Shown here piece by piece: positions 55,853 through 63,288 of a stretch of DNA of 64,000 nucleotides. The position numbers were made by a program, and so were the translations under genes. The notes beneath the pieces were generated by a model. That model had not been told where the DNA came from. It saw only the letters and a program-made list of their open reading frames with translations, and ran no database searches. This stretch comes from Gluconacetobacter liquefaciens (lineage in GTDB: Bacteria; Pseudomonadota; Alphaproteobacteria; Acetobacterales; Acetobacteraceae): NCBI RefSeq assembly GCF_003350405.1, contig NZ_QQAW01000004.1, positions 124,001 through 188,000 of the forward strand, in the 5' to 3' direction. How positions within the stretch are numbered: the stretch's first letter is position 1; every line of letters begins with the position of its first letter.

Positions 55853-56704
55853 TCAGTCCGTCACGGGGAGAGGAAGGCGCCGATGGTTGCCTAGCGGAAT
55901 GGCCTGCCGGATGTGCTGCGTGATGGCATGGTCCAGATAACCGGTCACGGAATGGGCGCCGTCCGACGCCATGGCCACGATATGGCCCCACGGATCGCAG
56001 ATCAGCGAATGACCATAGGTCGTGCGCAGATCCCCGCTCTCATGGCGATGCGACCCATACATGCCGGTCGCCACGATCCAGACCTGGTTTTCGATCGCCC
56101 GTGCCCGCAGCAGAACCTCCCAATGGTCCTTGCCGGTCTGCAAGGTAAAGGCCGCCGGAACGAAGATGACGTCAGCCCCCTTGTCGCGGAGGGCGCGGAA
56201 CAGCTCGGGAAAGCGCAGATCGTAGCAGATCGTGAAACCGGCGGTCATCCCGTCGATGTCGCAGGTCACCAGTTCCCCGCCGTGATTGAAATCGCGGCTC
56301 TCGTTGTAAACCGTGCCGTCCGGGCCGGTCACGTCGAAAAGATGCAGCTTGCGATAGCGCGCGATTTCCCGGCCTGCCGGGTCGAAGACCAGCGTGGTGT
56401 TGCACAACCGGCCGTCATCCAGTTCGGCGATCGAGCCGCCATGCACATAGGCATCATATTCCCGCGCCAGATCCACCATGGTCTGGTAGATCTCGCCACC
56501 CGGCGCGCCGCTGCCCAGTGCGGGCAGGCGTTCCGCCACCGCAAAACGCGTCGCCCGATCCGCGTTTCGGCAGGGCCACATCTCCGGCAGGCTGATGATA
56601 CGGGCTTTCTGGCGCGAGAAGGACTCCGCGATCATCCGGCGGACCGTGGCGATATTCTCGTCCTTCTTGTTGCCCGCGTTGAACTGGATCAGGGTGACAA
56701 GCAT
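55853..56704 (-). CDS. Carbon-nitrogen hydrolase (nitrilase-fold amidase)
   Basis: A 283-residue cytosolic enzyme of the nitrilase superfamily. The Glu-Lys-Cys triad is visible in IISLPEMWPC, RYRKLHLFDV and GFTICYDLRFPELFR, with HWEVLLRARAIENQVW as the family helix. The closest named groups are omega-amidase/Nit2-like and related amidases that hydrolyse amides or N-carbamoyl bonds; the substrate is unknown. It starts with MLVTLIQFNAGNKKDEN, 18 bp after the receptor gene. Confidence 0.9.
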   Translation of the reverse strand: MLVTLIQFNAGNKKDENIATVRRMIAESFSRQKARIISLPEMWPCRNADRATRFAVAERLPALGSGAPGGEIYQTMVDLAREYDAYVHGGSIAELDDGRLCNTTLVFDPAGREIARYRKLHLFDVTGPDGTVYNESRDFNHGGELVTCDIDGMTAGFTICYDLRFPELFRALRDKGADVIFVPAAFTLQTGKDHWEVLLRARAIENQVWIVATGMYGSHRHESGDLRTTYGHSLICDPWGHIVAMASDGAHSVTGYLDHAITQHIRQAIPLGNHRRLPLPVTD

Positions 56705-56722
56705 GATGGTATCCTCGAATGT

Positions 56723-59116
56723 TCAAAAACCTGTCGAGATGGAAACGAGCGCGGCAAATCCCGCTCCCAGGTCGTAGGTCGGCGTCGCGGCGGCGATGGT
56801 CGCCCCGTTGGCGCCCTTCTGGGCCTTGGCGTTGGCGACGGGCGCCACGACACCCGACAGATAATTGCTGTTGGCGGCGTTGATGATGTTCAACTGGATC
56901 TGCGGCCGATACAGAAAGCCCAGCTTCCCCATCCGGTATCCGGCGTTGAGATCCAACGTCTTGCGCTCCGGAATCCCCTGATCGTTCATGAAGCTCGCAT
57001 ACATCGAATCGACCCAGTTGAACTGCAGACCGCCGAAGAAGCTGCCATCGTCATAATTGATGCCGATCGCCGCCGTCGCCTTCTGGCTCATCGGCGCGAT
57101 CTTTCCTTTGGTACGCAGATATGTTCCGGCGGTATGGAAATTGTCGTTGATGGTCGCATGCAGATACGAGATCGACGCATAGGGCGAGATATGATGCCAC
57201 GGCTTCAGACCGATTTCCGCCTCCACACCGCGTGATGTCTGCCCCCCGACATTGAGATACTGCGTGGTCAGCACCCCATTGAGCGGCGCCGTCGCGGAAA
57301 GCTGTCGATTGCGGAAATCATAGTTGAACACACCGATCGAGGCGTTGAACAAGCCTGTATACCGATATCCCAGTTCCTCCGAGATGGAATATTCCGGCTT
57401 GATCGACGAACTGCCGCGAGACGTGATCTTTCCAGTCGAAACGCTCAGCACATCGTAAAACGGCGTATCGCCCACGGGGGTGCGGAACGCAGTGTTCACA
57501 TTGAAGAAGATCTGGTGTTCGGCATTGAAGTTGTAATGCACGCTCATGCGCGGCAGCGGAATCGCATAGCTCGCCCCGGCATAATAGCGCGCACCAGGCA
57601 GCATGTTCGCACCCCGCAGATCGACCATCGCCTCCTTGAACCCGGCGGAAATCTTCAGCTTGTCATGCAGCAGCGAAACCGTATCCTGGACATAGAGCGC
57701 CGTCGTCTGCTGGATCTCATGCAGATTGGTGCTGTAAAGAACCGGCCCGCTGGCCATCGTGATGGCATCCCCGCCATACAGGTTGGCGGCCTGCCCATTC
57801 TGGTTCACCGCCGCGTAGGACGTAATGGCCCGCCGGTCGAGGTAATTGTACCAGGTCCCGAACTCGAACAGATTGATGCCCGTCCGATAAGCCAGCCCGG
57901 CATTGACACCGCTCGAAAACGTATAGCCTGCCGCCACCGCTGCCACGACCCCGCGGCCCGCTGTCAGATTTTCCAGCCCCAGATCCCCGGCCGGTTCGTT
58001 CCCCGAATAACTGCCGGTATTGCTCAACGTGCTCCCATTCGGCACCGTCCCGCTCATCCACAGATAATACGGCGTCGCCGAGAAGGACAGCCCATGTCCC
58101 AGATTGAAGTGCGATGGCAACGAAACCATGACGCGCGAACGGCGATTGATCCACAGCTTGTAGTAATTCGCCTGTCCGCTCTTGAAGGATGTCGCCAGAT
58201 TGTAATTCGGCCCATATTTCTGCCACTGGCTCAACGTCAGATAGTTCATCCAGGAATCCTGGACGCGGTTATAGGTCACGACGGCCGCCACGCGATTGCC
58301 GTTTCCCCATTCCTTCACGAACTTGCTGTCGACATGATAGCGCGAATTGGTGCCCGGCCCGCGCCAGTTGTCATTGGTCGTATAGGAAAACGAGGTGAAA
58401 TTCCGGATACCCGTATGACCGATCTCCCCTGTATCCAACCGGATAAATTCACGAAACGCATTATTCGTGCCGAAGCTGGACCCGAAATACCCACCGCGCT
58501 GCCGTGACGGATCGCGCAGGGACGAACTGATCAGCGCGCCCACGGCGTTCAGCGCCGGTGCCGTAATATCCGGCGAACCCTGCCGGATCTCGAAATGGCC
58601 GATATTCTCGGCATCCGACCATTCCGAGGAATCCGCGACATGGTTGACCTGGTCATCGGCGGGCATGCCTTCGAATTCCCAGCCGATCTCGTTCTGCTGC
58701 ATGCCACGGATCAGAACATTCGCCCGGTCGCTCAACCCCAGCGGATCGGTCTTGGCGACCGTCACGCCGGGCGACATCTGCATCAGGCTGAACAGATTGC
58801 TGGTTGGCGCCTGTTTCGCGATATAATCGCGGGTCGCGCCGCTGACCATCGCGGAATCATCCCGGGTTGGCAGCAATCCGCCACCCGGCGTCTGGTTGGT
58901 CACACCGTTGGCGTCCCGCAATACCCCGACCACGCGCAGTTCCTCGGCTTTTCCCTGGGCCTGGACACCATTCCCGCCGGGCGGCGTCTGCGCGCGCACT
59001 TTGATATGCGACGGACGATCGTCTCCCTTCGGCGCGCTGTCGGCTGCCCTGGCTGCGTCGAGGCTGCCGGACAGCGCAGTCATGCACAGAAGTGCAAACA
59101 TCGTTTTATTCCGCAC
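56723..59116 (-). CDS. TonB-dependent outer-membrane receptor
   Basis: A 797-residue outer-membrane active transporter. A GTG start at 59116 after GAGG gives the signal peptide MRNKTMFALLCMTALSGSLDAARA. The plug domain (residues ~65-200) has LFSLMQMSPGVTVAKTDPLGLSDRANVLIRGM, and the 22-strand barrel ends in ISTGF with a terminal Phe, as needed for BAM recognition. The upstream MFNNN part of the open frame lies in the regulatory region and is not used. The ligand is unknown; the operon partners suggest a peptide or N-acyl/amide compound rather than a siderophore. Confidence 0.93.
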   Translation of the reverse strand: MRNKTMFALLCMTALSGSLDAARAADSAPKGDDRPSHIKVRAQTPPGGNGVQAQGKAEELRVVGVLRDANGVTNQTPGGGLLPTRDDSAMVSGATRDYIAKQAPTSNLFSLMQMSPGVTVAKTDPLGLSDRANVLIRGMQQNEIGWEFEGMPADDQVNHVADSSEWSDAENIGHFEIRQGSPDITAPALNAVGALISSSLRDPSRQRGGYFGSSFGTNNAFREFIRLDTGEIGHTGIRNFTSFSYTTNDNWRGPGTNSRYHVDSKFVKEWGNGNRVAAVVTYNRVQDSWMNYLTLSQWQKYGPNYNLATSFKSGQANYYKLWINRRSRVMVSLPSHFNLGHGLSFSATPYYLWMSGTVPNGSTLSNTGSYSGNEPAGDLGLENLTAGRGVVAAVAAGYTFSSGVNAGLAYRTGINLFEFGTWYNYLDRRAITSYAAVNQNGQAANLYGGDAITMASGPVLYSTNLHEIQQTTALYVQDTVSLLHDKLKISAGFKEAMVDLRGANMLPGARYYAGASYAIPLPRMSVHYNFNAEHQIFFNVNTAFRTPVGDTPFYDVLSVSTGKITSRGSSSIKPEYSISEELGYRYTGLFNASIGVFNYDFRNRQLSATAPLNGVLTTQYLNVGGQTSRGVEAEIGLKPWHHISPYASISYLHATINDNFHTAGTYLRTKGKIAPMSQKATAAIGINYDDGSFFGGLQFNWVDSMYASFMNDQGIPERKTLDLNAGYRMGKLGFLYRPQIQLNIINAANSNYLSGVVAPVANAKAQKGANGATIAAATPTYDLGAGFAALVSISTGF

Positions 59117-59187
59117 GCCTTTTCCCCTCGCAGGATATGGATCCTGGAAAACTTCAGGATCCATCAATGTCATATCCAGACCGAAAC

Positions 59188-59217
59188 AGTATTGACGGAG
59201 CCATCTGAAGCCGACAA
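59188..59217 (-). promoter_or_regulatory. Possible promoter of the TonB-receptor operon
   Basis: On the minus strand TTGTCG (59217-59212) is followed after 18 bp by AATACT (59193-59188), about 70 bp before the receptor start. Operator copy 1 overlaps its -35 element. Confidence 0.35.
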
Positions 59218-59241
59218 ATGTTATGTTGTTATTGAACATTT
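59216..59241. promoter_or_regulatory. Operator-like element, copy 1
   Basis: AAATGTT-N12-AACATTT is a perfect 7-bp inverted repeat with an inner TGTT-ATTG-AACA dyad. Its right half belongs to an 18-bp exact direct repeat (TTGTTATTGAACATTTAA at 59226-59243) found again at 59354-59371. It sits at the receptor operon promoter. Confidence 0.65.
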
Positions 59242-59315
59242 AATTCTGCTCTCTGCGGACCGACGAAAAAAGAAGGAGGTTACCCTGGTGTCAGGGCACA
59301 AACACCTCTTGCGCG

Positions 59316-59324
59316 TGATATAAT
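59316..59324 (+). promoter_or_regulatory. Extended -10 promoter for the MocR-type regulator
   Basis: TGA-TATAAT is a perfect extended -10 element (TG at 59316, TATAAT 59319-59324). No good -35 is present 17 bp upstream. It lies 70 bp before the regulator start, and operator copy 2 lies between them. Confidence 0.5.
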
Positions 59325-59343
59325 CTGTGTATGACGTTATTTT

Positions 59344-59369
59344 AAGTGTTTCTTTGTTATTGAACATTT
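59344..59369. promoter_or_regulatory. Operator-like element, copy 2
   Basis: AAGTGTT-N12-AACATTT has the same architecture as copy 1 with one mismatch in the left arm. It is in the same orientation, 128 bp away, and ends 24 bp before the regulator's start codon, suggesting autoregulation. Confidence 0.65.
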
Positions 59370-59393
59370 AAAATTGGTCAAAGGCGGCGTGTA

Positions 59394-60728
59394 TTGACAA
59401 ACACCATCTCTGCATCGTGGCTCTCCGATCATCTTCCCGATCGCAGCGTCACAGGCATCACCCGGCGAACCCGCTTTCTCATCCAGTCCGGATTACTGCC
59501 GCTCGGCAGCCGGCTTCCGTCGCTACGCGAACTCGCCTTCTGCATGGAAATCAGCCCGGCGACCCTGTGTCTCGCCTGGGCCGAACTGCGCAAGGACGGC
59601 ATTATCGAAGGGCGCGGACGCCTGGGCAGTTGGGTCTGCCAGGCTTCCTCCTCTCCCCGCCCCAGGCGGCGCGGCGTCCAGAAACATGCCGGGCGCGATC
59701 TCATCAATCTCGCAGCGGCCATACCCGACCGCTCCCTCCTGCCGCCGCTGACCGAAGCCCTCTCCCATGTTGCCCAGATGCCGGACGTCAATTCCTACGC
59801 CAAGATCCGCATCACCCCGGCGCTGGAGAGCGCGTGCCGCGAAAGCTGGGCCTATCAGGCCGAGGCGTTTCTCGCCACCAACGGCGGGTTCTGCGCCCTG
59901 AATGAAACCTTCTCGGCCCTCCTTTCCAGGGGCGCGGTCGTGGCCGTCGAAACCCCGACAGCCACGGCCACGCTGGATATCCTCGAGCATCTCGGCGTCA
60001 CGGCCATACCAGTCGTGTCGGATCACCAGGGGCCCTGCCCGCGGTCGCTCGCCAGGGCGCTCCTCCAGGACCCCGCCGCCTTCGTGCTCCAGCCCCGGGT
60101 CAACGGCATCACCGGGCGCCATGTCAGTCCCGAGCGCCTGGCCGCCATCGCGGCACTGCTCAAGGACAAACCGTCATGGATCATCGAGTGGGACGCGCTG
60201 GACGCGCTGTCCCACACGCCACCAGCCAGCCTCGGCCACTGGCTGCCGAACCATACGGTTCATATCCGCTCCTACTCCAAGAGCATGGCGCCGGACCTGC
60301 GTCTGGCCGTGCTGTCCGCGTCTTCGGAAATCGTTGCAAAAATCCATCAGTTCCGCGCATTCGGTGCCGGCTGGACCAGCCGTATCCTGCAAGAAGCGAC
60401 GGCATGGCTGCTGGGGGACTGGGCGGCGCAGGACTGTATCCGCAACGCCCGCGCAATCTACGCGAACCGCCGCCGCCACCTGGTAAACGCCCTGCGCGAC
60501 AAAGGCGTCACCGTCGATGACGAAGGCAGCGGCCTCACCCTCTGGCTGCCCGTACAGAACGAGCAGGCGGCCTTGGCCTTTCTGGAGGAAAACGGCGTTC
60601 TCGTCTCGGCCGGGCACAAACACTCCCTGGCATCGGCCTCCTGCATCCGCGTCGCCTATTCCAATCTGCAAACCAATTTCGACTGGATCGGCGGTCTCAT
60701 TGCCACCGCCACGCGCCTGTGCGACTGA
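59394..60728 (+). CDS. MocR-type transcriptional regulator (GntR HTH + aminotransferase-like domain)
   Basis: A 444-residue regulator. The N-terminal GntR winged helix shows LPLGSRLPSLRELAFCMEISPATLCLAWAELRKDG. The rest is a class I aminotransferase fold with the PLP lysine kept (Lys296 in SYSKSMAPDLRLAVLS). Such proteins sense PLP-linked amines or amino acids and often bind repeated sites in front of a divergent target. TTG 59394 after AAAGG is the only good start. It is divergent from the TonB-receptor operon, which I infer to be its target. Confidence 0.9.
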   Translation: MTNTISASWLSDHLPDRSVTGITRRTRFLIQSGLLPLGSRLPSLRELAFCMEISPATLCLAWAELRKDGIIEGRGRLGSWVCQASSSPRPRRRGVQKHAGRDLINLAAAIPDRSLLPPLTEALSHVAQMPDVNSYAKIRITPALESACRESWAYQAEAFLATNGGFCALNETFSALLSRGAVVAVETPTATATLDILEHLGVTAIPVVSDHQGPCPRSLARALLQDPAAFVLQPRVNGITGRHVSPERLAAIAALLKDKPSWIIEWDALDALSHTPPASLGHWLPNHTVHIRSYSKSMAPDLRLAVLSASSEIVAKIHQFRAFGAGWTSRILQEATAWLLGDWAAQDCIRNARAIYANRRRHLVNALRDKGVTVDDEGSGLTLWLPVQNEQAALAFLEENGVLVSAGHKHSLASASCIRVAYSNLQTNFDWIGGLIATATRLCD

Positions 60729-60919
60729 ACGAACGCGACGAATTTCGTTGACGCCGGATCACTCCATCGCAATTCTGATCCCGGTCCGATGCAACCTGCC
60801 GCCTGCGGCCCAATGGCCACGGTGAATGCGTCTTCGCTCCGTTCCCCTCCTGTTCGGGCGAGCCTATCAGCAATGCAGGCCCTGATCCCGATGGTTCGCC
60901 CTGACAGACGAGGTTAGGC

Positions 60920-61678
60920 ATGCGTACCTTCAAACACGCCAAGCTCATGGCATCGACCCTGCGCGCGGGCCTTGCGGAACGCGGCACGGCGATCAGCCAC
61001 TCCGAAAGCCTGGAGATCGTGGCACGACAATTCGGCTTCAGGAACTGGAATATTCTGGCCGCCCGTATCGCCGCCGCCAGACAGCAGGCCGCCCCTGCCC
61101 GGCTACCGGAAGGATGGTTCGCCGCCGGCACAGCGCCCGAAAATTACAGGATCGGCGCTGAGCCGGATCATGACGACGCAGGCAAACGGGTCGGCAGTAT
61201 CCAGTGCCTGTTCCCGGCTGACGACCCGGATGCAATGAGGATCGAAAAGGGTTTCGCCACCTTGATGCAATCGGTCGAGGCCCGCTCCCTCATCGGGCAG
61301 CGCCTGCGCTTCTCCGCCCGGTTGAAAACCCGCGACGTCTCCGGACACGCCGCCATCTGGATGCGCGTCGACGATGACAGACCCGTCACGATCCTCTTCG
61401 ACAATCTGACGAATCGCGAAAGCGATGGCGCGCTGACGGGCACCTCGGACTGGACCCAACGCCATATCGTCTTCCAGATCCCCGACGATGCCGACAGCCT
61501 CCATTTCGGAATCCTGCTGAGCGGCATGGGCTCACTCCAGGCGCACGATCTCCGCCTGGAAGAAGCCGCGACGGACGAACGCATCTCCGCCACACGGCAG
61601 CATGATCAGGATCAGCGCCGCAAGCGTCGCATCATCGAAGGCAGTCCACGCAACCTGGATTTTTCCACCCTCATATAG
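60920..61678 (+). CDS. Glyoxalase-superfamily-like protein with C-terminal beta domain
   Basis: A 252-residue soluble protein. The N-terminal ~55 residues (KHAKLMASTLRAGLAERGTAISHSESLEIVARQFGFRNWNILAARI) match the short helical domain annotated as 'glyoxalase superfamily' in many alphaproteobacteria. The remaining ~190 residues look beta-rich: SGHAAIWMRVDDDRPVTILFDNL and WTQRHIVFQIPDDADSLHFGILLSGMGSL, a pattern seen in carbohydrate-binding-like domains of some regulators. No metal-binding glyoxalase residues are evident. The role is unknown. Confidence 0.72.
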   Translation: MRTFKHAKLMASTLRAGLAERGTAISHSESLEIVARQFGFRNWNILAARIAAARQQAAPARLPEGWFAAGTAPENYRIGAEPDHDDAGKRVGSIQCLFPADDPDAMRIEKGFATLMQSVEARSLIGQRLRFSARLKTRDVSGHAAIWMRVDDDRPVTILFDNLTNRESDGALTGTSDWTQRHIVFQIPDDADSLHFGILLSGMGSLQAHDLRLEEAATDERISATRQHDQDQRRKRRIIEGSPRNLDFSTLI

Positions 61679-61688
61679 CCGCCACCGA

Positions 61689-61718
61689 CCATCCGGTCCC
61701 GGCTCAGGGGCCGGATGG
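61689..61718. terminator. Hairpin between convergent genes
   Basis: CCATCCGGTCCC (61689-61700) pairs with GGGGCCGGATGG (61707-61718), with one wobble and a 6-nt loop, between the stops of the genes at 60920 and 61736. It is a likely bidirectional terminator although no T tract follows. Confidence 0.5.
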
Positions 61719-61735
61719 CGGCAGGTGCACAAACA

Positions 61736-62233
61736 TCAGTCCATGACCATCGCAGCCATCATGTACAATCCGGCATCGCCCTTGCCGAGACTACGCAGGA
61801 TCTCGCGCTGTTCATGCAGGAAGAAGCTGCGTCGCCGGGTTTCGTGGCGCAGGATCTGCGCCGTATTGTCGATCAGGCTGGCAATGCAGATGGTCTGGGC
61901 TTCGGCCGAGGCCCGGGCCAGTTGTTCGTGGTCCACCGGCCCCGGCAGATCATCGGCCAGGCAATGTGCCGACATCGTCACCATGTCCACCAGCGACGCC
62001 ACATCCGGCCCGAAGATCGCGACGAGTTCCGCCAGCGTTACCGGCGTCCCCTCCAGAACATCATGCAACCAGGCCGCCGCCACCACCTCCGGGCGCGCCC
62101 CTGTCCCGGCAACCAGTTCAGCCACCCGCATGGGATGCGTGATGAACGGCTCGTCAGTATAACGGAGGCGCTGACCGCTCGCAGCATGGATCGATGCCGC
62201 AAAAACCGCCGCGCGCCTTACCAGATCCGTCAC
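61736..62233 (-). CDS. HD-domain protein, (p)ppGpp hydrolase-like
   Basis: A 165-residue stand-alone HD domain similar to small alarmone hydrolases (MESH1-like) and the N-terminal half of RelA/SpoT. Matching blocks are YTDEPFITHPMRVAELV, AAAWLHDVLEGTPVTLAELVAIFG and ASLIDNTAQI. The HD pair is His57-Asp58. In active hydrolases the following motif is usually ED-T; here it is Glu61-Gly62 (LEGT), so the second acidic residue is missing. The activity is therefore doubtful. Confidence 0.8.
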   Translation of the reverse strand: MTDLVRRAAVFAASIHAASGQRLRYTDEPFITHPMRVAELVAGTGARPEVVAAAWLHDVLEGTPVTLAELVAIFGPDVASLVDMVTMSAHCLADDLPGPVDHEQLARASAEAQTICIASLIDNTAQILRHETRRRSFFLHEQREILRSLGKGDAGLYMMAAMVMD

Positions 62234-62317
62234 CTGCCGGCCCTCCCCTCCACATATGCTCCGTGCTTAATGCCCGGACATGTCGATGGGTTCCCACGCA
62301 GGCCGATCATCGGGGTC

Positions 62318-62345
62318 CTCCGGGAGGGACACCCTCCTCCCGGAG
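62318..62345 (-). terminator. Hairpin after the RidA gene
   Basis: CTCCGGGAG (62318-62326) and CTCCCGGAG (62337-62345) form a 9-bp stem with a 10-nt loop directly after the RidA stop codon. There is no T tract. It is the likely end of the amine-oxidase operon. Confidence 0.5.
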
Positions 62346-62351
62346 CCGGCA

Positions 62352-62861
62352 TCAGTGGGTGCGCACTGCAACCACTTCGATTTCCACCAGCCAGCCGGGA
62401 TTGGCCAGATGGGCGACTTCAAACGCCGAGCGCGTCGGCAGCTTCGGCTGGGCCGGCGTGCCATAGAACTCGGTGTAGGCTTTCATCATCCCGGGAAAGT
62501 CGATCTTGCCCAGCTTCGGATCGGCGACCAGATAGATGTGCATATTGACGACATCGCCCATGGTCAGCTTCAGCTTGGCCAGTTCGCCCTGGATACGGGT
62601 CAGCGCGCCACGCACCTGGGTTTCCGTATCGCCGTAGGCCGCCAGCGTCTTCGGATCGGCAGTCTTGTCGGCCGGCGGAGCCCCCATGCCGCTCAGATAG
62701 ATGGTCGTGGCCCCCGGCGGCACCTCGATCGCGGTGGAAATCGGGAAATGGCTGCCCGGCTCGCTATGCCGCACCACATCCGCTGCTCCGGCCGCAGAAA
62801 TCGTGCCGCCCGCCAGCACCGACGCCAGCGCGGCAATGCGGACTGTCCTGAAAATCGTCAT
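62352..62861 (-). CDS. Exported RidA family protein
   Basis: A 169-residue YjgF/RidA-family protein that would hydrolyse reactive imines/enamines to ketones or aldehydes and ammonia. Unlike ordinary cytosolic RidA it has a signal peptide (MTIFRTVRIAALASVLAGGTISAAGA), so it should act in the periplasm. The conserved substrate-binding Arg is present in LPTRSAFEVAHLANPG. ATG 62861 is chosen because it starts the signal peptide. It is 7 bp after the cytochrome c gene. Confidence 0.9.
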   Translation of the reverse strand: MTIFRTVRIAALASVLAGGTISAAGAADVVRHSEPGSHFPISTAIEVPPGATTIYLSGMGAPPADKTADPKTLAAYGDTETQVRGALTRIQGELAKLKLTMGDVVNMHIYLVADPKLGKIDFPGMMKAYTEFYGTPAQPKLPTRSAFEVAHLANPGWLVEIEVVAVRTH

Positions 62862-62868
62862 ATCCCTG

Positions 62869-63288
62869 TCAATCCTCTTCAGATTTGATGGTCGGATGCT
62901 GGGCCGCAACATCCGACGGCTTCACCATGTCGGTGTAATGATTGCCGAAATGGGTACGGATATAATTTACCACGTCCGCCACCTGCTGGTCGCTCAACAT
63001 ACCCGAAAACCAGGGCATGCCGCCAAATCCGTTCAGCACGACATAGACAGGGTAATCCGCGCTGGCCAGCTTGGCATTCCCCGCCAGCGCCGGGAAGCGC
63101 GCACCGGCTCCTTCGGCTCCCTTGGCGTCAGGCATGTGGCAGCTCTGGCAGACATGCTTGTACACGTCGGCCCCGGTCTTCAACGGCTGCATCTTGCCCA
63201 CAACGGCACTGGCACTGTCGGCCCGCGCCTGCGGAGCAAGAAACGCGCCGGCCGCCAGGCCGGCCAGAAGCAGAAATACGGACCGCAT
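62869..63288 (-). CDS. Periplasmic c-type cytochrome
   Basis: A 139-residue monohaem cytochrome c. A signal peptide (MRSVFLLLAGLAAGAFLAPQARA) is followed by one haem site CQSCH in VYKHVCQSCHMPDAKG and a distal Met in the region NGFGGMPWFSGMLSDQQVADVVNYIR. ATG 63288 overlaps the amine oxidase stop by one base (TGATG), so the two are coupled. It is the probable electron acceptor of the oxidase. Confidence 0.93.
   Translation of the reverse strand: MRSVFLLLAGLAAGAFLAPQARADSASAVVGKMQPLKTGADVYKHVCQSCHMPDAKGAEGAGARFPALAGNAKLASADYPVYVVLNGFGGMPWFSGMLSDQQVADVVNYIRTHFGNHYTDMVKPSDVAAQHPTIKSEED

Noticed and set aside
58595-59323. A 242-codon plus-strand frame opposite the TonB receptor N-terminus
   Set aside because: Antisense shadow that runs into the intergenic region; only its last 11 codons have a ribosome binding site and they are listed as a finding.
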